A DNA stretch of 64,000 nt from NCBI GenBank assembly GCA_934045905.1, contig OW203763.1, positions 40,578,724 through 40,642,723 of the forward strand, written 5' to 3'. Below are positions 57,743 to 64,000 of this stretch, piece by piece. The notes under the pieces were generated by a model. That model worked only from the letters and a program-made list of their open reading frames with translations, did not search any database and was not told the DNA's origin. This DNA comes from Leuctra nigra. Lineage: Eukaryota > Arthropoda > Insecta > Plecoptera > Leuctridae. Position 1 is the first letter of the stretch; every line of letters starts with the position of its first letter. Made by a program: the position numbers and the translations under genes.

Positions 57743-58304
57743 ACACACAAAAATGTAAATTTCCTTAGATGTCTATTTTCTCTTATCTGTACGTATACTG
57801 AACTTTCCTCTGTACTAGTATCTAGAGTAAAAGAAGCAGATTATGGGAGATTTTCTCAATATTTTTAATTCTCATTAATCTAATTCAAACAATTGTCATC
57901 GCAATAAAAGTTACAAATTATAAAAATACAACATATCATCGATTACCAGTTTATTAATCAACTCGAATCTATTTAAAGGAGTGTATTTCCAATCTTCGAT
58001 CGTTATCAGCGATACGAATCCTATAATCAGCGTGAAAAACTCCTCGATCTACCTGTAACCGGTTCGTAAAGGATGAGAGTTTTGTCGCCCCCCCCCCCCC
58101 CCCTCTCTCGATCTGGTGATGCGTTATCACCTATCTACGTCCTTGAGACGAGAAGAATGAATATAATCGGGTGCTACTAGGCGAGATAGCGCCGAGAGAC
58201 ACAGAGTCTATCTAGCACCTTCAGATAGCGTTCGCCTAGCAACAATAGAACCGGACTAAACTGCCAGGCAAATCTCATCTCAAGTCAAACTAGAAGCTTT
58301 AAAT

Positions 58305-58349
<45 letters not shown>

Positions 58350-59578
58350 GAAGAAAATGCAAATGCACATCCAGTGGCATTCATTTTTTTAAATTCAAAA
58401 TGTCTATTTTCAGTAATTCTGAAGGATACCGCAGAATATGTGACAAGTGCCCCCCCCCCCCCCCCCCCCCCAACCCCATCCCCCCGACGGCAAAACATTA
58501 TGTCCAGGTGACATTAGGTGACATTTTATTGTTATTTCTAGTAAATTCACACCACATTGTGCATGCAAGATACATTACTTTTTCTTTTGGAAAATCAAAT
58601 GAACACCAAGACATTTAAAACAGAGAACGGTAGAACGAAAAAAGAATATGAGGAGGGAATCATCGAATCAAAATCATACTTTTAACACGAGTATAGGTAA
58701 ATAATTACAAGTGGGGAAGGCCATCTGTAGAAAGGCACAATTCAATTAAAAAATATTCCACTTTTATACGTCGCTCATTCAAAAAAAAAAAAAAAAAAAA
58801 AAAAACATTTTACCCTTACAAATTTTCTATGAGGTATTGTCCCCAAACCCCTGTCTTTTACCTTAGTTACTGAATGAATTACCAATAACTAGTTCTGCCT
58901 TGATTGTAGCTCGATTGTAGTCCGAAGGTGAAATACAATTTTCATCATTGTGTAGGTCGCAAATTAAGTCGCAATTTTATTCGCCAATATCCCATGCGAA
59001 ACCCCGCAAGTCGTGGGGGGGGGGGGGGGGGGGGCAAAAGCATGAAAACGCCGTGCCAGCTATAGTCGAGGCACACCGTTTCAGCGAAACAAAAGAACTG
59101 GCACTTTTATGACTACTTTAGTGCAAAACAAACTTTTACTCATAAATCATGTCTACAGATTTTATTACGGGCACTATAAATGAAAAAAAACTGCCAAAAT
59201 GCAGACAGGTGCAGAATGCATGAACAAATAGTCTGGAAGTAAAACTGAATAAGCAGTTGTAAATGAATCTGCGCTGCATTTACTGCAGCAAGTGTTGGAG
59301 ACGATTCAAACAAGGATTCGTTATCGTTGGAAAAGAGAATTTTAATTGCGAGACACTTGGTTTTAGGGAAAACTTCCTATGAGTTACAGCAATATCACAC
59401 TAATTCAAATGGAATTAATTCTGAACAATTTAATAATGCCTTATCTCAATACTATTATCCACAAATCAGTGAGTTCATTCATGTTTCAATAATGTTCATC
59501 GTCGAATATTTCAAACTAAAGAAATGACCAACTAGATTCTACACTGTGAAGATGGTTCAGAACTTGAAGTAAGTAGTA
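57743..59578. other. No gene; several simple repeats
   Basis: AT-rich DNA with a 16-C run (58088-58103), an AT dinucleotide tract (about 58307-58345), a 22-C run (58450-58471), a run of about 26 A (58780-58805) and a 20-G run (59015-59034). No coding sequence is supportable. Confidence 0.55.
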
Positions 59579-62500
59579 CCAGAAAAAACACTCCGTGTAA
59601 AAAAGGCAGCCAAGTCTCTTCACTTTAAAAAAAATCAACACCGAAAAGGAGTGATATCAAAGAAGGAGTCAAGTCAATGACATTTCCAAATATTTAATCG
59701 TATCTTTGAAATAAAAGTATAAACACTGAGAAATACTTTACAAAAGGACTTGGCGCATCGTTTTTTTAAAGACATTTTTCTATTCATAAGCAATATGCCA
59801 TTTATATACAACCGTCATTTAGAATTTTTAGAATAATAGGGACACATCTTTCAATTACATATTATACATACAGTAAAATATTTTCTATTTGAATATGTAC
59901 GCGATGAAACTTGTTGCCTATGTTTGTAATAAATACACAATAGTTATAGTTATCTTCGTAATTTGTTTCGTGCGGTCAACATAACCATAAAAAACACTCC
60001 GTGTAAAAATACCAGCCAAGTCTCTTCAATTAAAAAAAAATAGAAGAAATCTAAAAATTCAGCACTGAAAAGTAGTGATATCAAAAAATTTGCCAAGTCA
60101 AAACTTTTCTAAAAATACTTGGCGCATCGTTCATATAAATAGTATAGAAGTAGGCAGGAAATGAAATGTACTCATCTACACATGTCCTAAAAAAACGATG
60201 CGCCAAGTATTTTTTGAAAAGTTTTGACTTGGCAAATTTTTTGATATCACTACTTTTCAGTGCTGAATTTTTAGATTTCTTCTATTTTTTTTTAATTGAA
60301 GAGACTTGGCTGGTATTTTTACACGGAGTGTTTTTTATGGGGATATCACTCCTTTTTTCAGTTTATTATTACAACTTGTAACATATTGTGGCACCAAAGA
60401 TTATAATTCTTTTAAAAAATAAGATTTTGTGATTTGGTTGCTAAGAAAAGTTGTGCTTGTTACTGTGTTAATGCTATAAATAATATGTTACAAAGTATAG
60501 CAAAAGTTTCGTTCCAATCGGTCCAGCCGTTCTCGAGTTACGGCATCACTTCCGGTTTTCAAAATGGCGGTTGACATCACTGCCACCTAAAATTTGTATC
60601 TATAAATGTTATGTAACATTATAAGCCTTCTGAATATGTAGTTATTGATATAAGAGATGATTTTAGTCAGATTTGTCATTTTTATGACGTCATTTCCGGT
60701 TTAGGTTATAGAACATTTCTTCTTTCACTATTGATATTCCATATAGATGACCTTCTAAATCGAATGGCGCTAATTTCGTTCTAATCGGTCAAGCCGTTTT
60801 TGATATATGACGTCACTTCCGGTTTAAAAATGGCGGCACAAAAAATTTATAAGAACAAAGGTATCATTAGACGCCAAAAGTGCACATGTGGTAAAAATTT
60901 CAGATCGATCGGTTTAGCCGTTTAGGCTGTGGCCCTGTCAACAATGTTTCCTGATATCTGAATCATCATCATCATCATCATCATCAGATAGCTTTAAGAA
61001 GGGGTATAATTTCACTGTTTTCATGTCCCTCTAGCTCGCAAATGGCAAAACCTGTTGTTCCCAAATTTGGTATATGGGGTGGGGTGGGCCATAGCTCGAA
61101 ATTAAGACATTTCACAACAATGTGAGATTTTCCAATTTTGAGATCCAGTAGGCCGAAAATGCCATGTTGTTGCTTACAGTAAAAGTGTTTGGTCTGCTCC
61201 TCAGTTTATTAGGCATTTACGGTATGTTGAGTGAGTGTGAGTGTACAGTACGACTTGGCTGGGTGGAGCGACCGCTCCACTAGATTAAGTCTCATGCGTT
61301 ATACCTTCTCATCATGAAATACATTTCTATCAATCCACATTTTATAACAATTATTACATTTTATTAAGTACACAGTGAAGTCACATTGAATTTCTATTAA
61401 ACATTTTAACTGTATAACCTTGACACTTCAAAAATATATAATAGTGTTCCATATAGATAGTTATTTAGTAATTATTTGACAACATTTTATGATTTCCCTC
61501 AGTCAAGATCAAATTAAATTAAAATTAAAAGATACCCTTCTAATATCACCATATTAACAGTGCTATAAGAATATATATGAGCCCACTTCCTAGTATTTTA
61601 ATTCTTCCACCCTAATATAACTTATCTATTACAACATGAAATATTTCTTCTATCGCCATTGACAAAACTATAAAATAGGCATTACCAAAAGAAGCTTGAT
61701 TCATATATACTGGCTCTAGTAGAAAGAGGAAAATGTACCTACTTGTAAATTTCTTTCTACTTTAGGATAGAAAGATGTCTTTAAAAATCGATGCGCCAAG
61801 TCCTTTTGTAAAGTATTTCTCAGTGTTTATACTTATATTTCAAAGATACGATTAAATATTTGGAAATGTCATTGACTTGGCTCCTTCTTTGATATCACTC
61901 CTTTTCGGTGTTGATTTTTTTTAAAGTAAAGAGACTTGGCTGCCTTCTATACACGGAGTGTTTTTTATGGGATATCACTTCTTTTGTTAGTTTATATTTA
62001 AAGCTTGTAACACATGTTGGAAGAAGGACTAATTACTTTAAAAAAATACGCCTATCGGTCCATACATTTTCGACATATTCCGATTTAAAAATGGCGCCCG
62101 ATAATACTGCCGCCTTGAATTCATAATTAAAAGTGCAACATAATTGCATAATTAAGTTGCAATTTATACAGCCGTTTTCGATATATGACGTCACTTCCGG
62201 TTTTGAAATTGCGGCCGAAAATAATGTCGTCTAGAATTCATAATTATAAGTCCTACATAATTACATAATTTGGTTGCAATCGGTACAGCCGTTTTCGATA
62301 TATGACGTCACTTCCGGTTTCAGGAATGGCGGCCGAGAACACTGTATATTGAAATTATAATTTGTATTGTCTATGGTACAATGTAAGTTAATTATATATG
62401 TATTTAAAGTATATTTTAGTGAAATAAACTAAATATTGAGTATTTATGACGTCACTTTCGGTTTAGAAAATACGAAAATTATATTTTTTTAGTAACGTAC

Positions 62501-62964
62501 TTCATATAGATGACCATCTAAATCGAATTGCGCTAATTTCGTTCTAATCGGTTCAGCCGTTTTTGATATATGACGTCACTTCCGGTTTAAAAATGGCGGC
62601 ACCAAAAAAATTTATAAGGGCAAGCTATCATCAGACGCCAAAAGTGCATATGTGGTAAAAATTTCATGTTGATCGGTTCAGCCGTTTAGGCTGTGGCGGT
62701 GATAGCAACTTTTTCGTGAATCATCATCATCATCTGAAGAAGAAGAAAGCGGTGTAATTTCACGATTTTCACGGCCCTCTAGCTCGTAAACGGCATGACT
62801 GGTTGTTGTCACGTGATGTATATGTTGTCAGGTGGGCCATAGCTCAAAATTAAGACATTTCACAACAATGTGAGATTTTCCATTGTTGAGATCCAGTAGG
62901 CCGAAAATGTTATGTTGTTGCTTCCAGTAAAAGTGTTTGGTCTGCTCCTCATCAGTTTATATTA
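59579..62964 (+). mobile_element. Composite Helitron-like element, copy C (outer, 3' end lost)
   Basis: Starts CCAGAAAAAACACTCCGTGT at 59579. Its palindromic cap runs to 61971 once the nested copy B (59985-61283) is discounted. The GATATCACTTCTTTTGTTAG junction, ETS/CRE modules (62186, 62303, 62447, 62571, all inverted) and the CTGCTCCTC tail follow. The hairpin and CTAG end are absent because the foldback element at 62965 begins in the tail. Copies A and B still have them. Confidence 0.65.
59985..61283 (+). mobile_element. Composite Helitron-like element, copy B (nested in copy C)
   Basis: A 1.3-kb complete copy: CCATAAAAAACACTCCGTGT start, a short 357-bp palindromic cap (59985-60341), the GGATATCACTCC junction, three ETS/CRE modules (60542, 60685, 60808, inverted), the tail, and hairpin GTGGAGCG-AC-CGCTCCAC (61263-61280) with CTAG at 61280-61283. 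The undisturbed site is readable in copy A at about 48893-48915 (GTCAACATAATTAAGTCTCA). Flanks here are GTCAACATAA and ATTAAGTCTCA, so at most one base was duplicated. Confidence 0.7.
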
Positions 62965-64000
62965 GGCCAAGCAACGAAGCATTTAACCCGGGACAAATTG
63001 CAAGATTTGTCTTTTTCATCAGGCCTTATTCAGAAAAATTCGCTGATTACAACAAAAAAAAGTTTTACGCAGAGATGTGAAGGGAAATTGCCCAAATTAC
63101 GTGTAAAGTTCAAACTTTGAGAACATAAAATATTTTTTTTAAGAATCACAGGACACATTTTGATATTTGTTTTCAATAAAAAAGTTTGTATTATATTAGG
63201 ATACAATACTCGGAAAAAAATTGGGTGATAATATTAATTATTTTTGGATTCATTCAATTATTTAATAAAATTACGTAATTTAAATAATTAGTCGTAGTGA
63301 CGTAACTAAAGGAGCTAGAATAAATGTTTTAACGGGAAAATGTTGGTAATAAAGCCTAATATTTTTGGTATGAATATGATCAAAAGTCACCACGCATCTA
63401 CTAATTGTTGTCAAACAAAATTTTAAACAAATTATATGAAAAATTAACATCAATATAACGCAATTATTGGCATAACGGCGGAACTGTTTGATCAGAAAAG
63501 GTTGTCACTTATAGAATTTTGGCGCCTGATAAAACCTAGCCTAAAGAGAGATTTAAGACGCCATTTTGAAACCGGAAGTGGCATCATCTTGAAAACGGCT
63601 GGACCGATTATAACGGAACTGGTGGCAATCGACTCCAACGGTCATATGACAAAACAGATCAATAGTAAAACCAGAAATTACCAATAACAAATACCGGAAA
63701 TGACGTCACAAGTATTCAAAATTCTTCTAAACCCCCTGTTCAACAATAAATACATTATTCTGGCTTGTTATAATGTAATATATGAATTAAATTAAAAAAA
63801 TCTATGTGGCATTGTTTTCAGTCGCCATTTTGAGAACCGAAAGTGATTCCATAGCTCGGAAACGTTTTGTTTTTATAAAATCTTTATTCACACATGTACA
63901 TAGATTTACAATCACAGTTGATATACAAACAGAAAAAGTGAATAATAGGAATACTTAGAAACTAATAAAGAAATCAAGGTCTTAAACTTCCAGGCAAAAG
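62965..64000 (+). mobile_element. Second copy of the 17.4-kb foldback family, cut by the window end
   Basis: Begins GGCCAAGCAACGAAGCATTT after TA (62963-62964) and follows 17447-18500 closely, with 1-2 bp indels, including ACCGGAAGTGGCATCA near 63572 and AACGGCTGGACCGATT. The right arm lies beyond the window. Its insertion interrupts the tail of copy C. Confidence 0.85.

Overview
This is nuclear DNA from an animal, most probably an insect or other arthropod. The evidence is a mariner relic, hAT-type elements with 8-bp target duplications, many TA-flanked foldback elements, Pol III-derived short repeats, very long introns and intergenic gaps, and GT...AG splice sites. No operons, Shine-Dalgarno sites or long bacterial-type genes are present. 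The species cannot be named from the sequence. Most of the window is transposable elements and tandem repeats, and protein-coding content is very small.

Layout. 0-5.6 kb: a 134-bp tandem repeat carrying a minus-strand Pol III B box, then apparently gene-free DNA. 5.7-7.8 kb: a 2.1-kb palindromic foldback element. 7.9-12.8 kb: SINE-like repeats, then the one convincing host coding exon (minus strand, 246 codons, Cys/His-rich) with a CpG-rich upstream region. 13.2-15.9 kb: an 860-bp hAT-type element and a TTA-flanked MITE. 17.4-20.5 kb: a 3-kb foldback split by a second TA-flanked element. 20.8-21.8 kb: an internally deleted mariner. 22.0-23.4 kb: a 67-bp satellite. 23.7-26.2 kb: a relative of the nested element, a candidate 48-nt exon and a TTAA-flanked MITE. 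27.5-37.1 kb: interleaved inverted and direct repeats holding tRNA-like modules, a 5S-rRNA-derived SINE and a tRNA-Arg-like sequence. 38-42 kb: small palindromes and a 2.2-kb element built of short motifs. 43.9-44.8 kb: an 887-bp hAT-type element. 45.8-46.4 kb: a 61-bp satellite. 46.6-49.6 and 59.6-63.0 kb: three copies, two of them nested, of a composite Helitron-like family. 52.7-57.7 kb: a tandem repeat split by a 4.4-kb CACGG-ended element with splice-like exons. 63.0-64.0 kb: the start of another 17.4-kb-type foldback.

The most notable signal is a repeated module that joins a YY1-like site (GCCGCCATTTT), an ETS site and a CRE (CCGGAAGTGACGTCA), and the phrase ACGGCTGNACCGATT. It forms an array of eleven copies at 47.0-48.3 kb, recurs inverted at 60.5-62.7 kb, and also sits inside the unrelated foldback family at 17.4-20.5 and 63-64 kb. 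The composite elements have a palindromic cap of 0.36-1.1 kb at one end and a perfect 8-bp-stem hairpin followed by CTAG at the other. In one case the undisturbed insertion site can be read from a sister copy in this same window. Insertion history is readable at several places for the same reason: inverted or direct sister copies preserve the empty sites.
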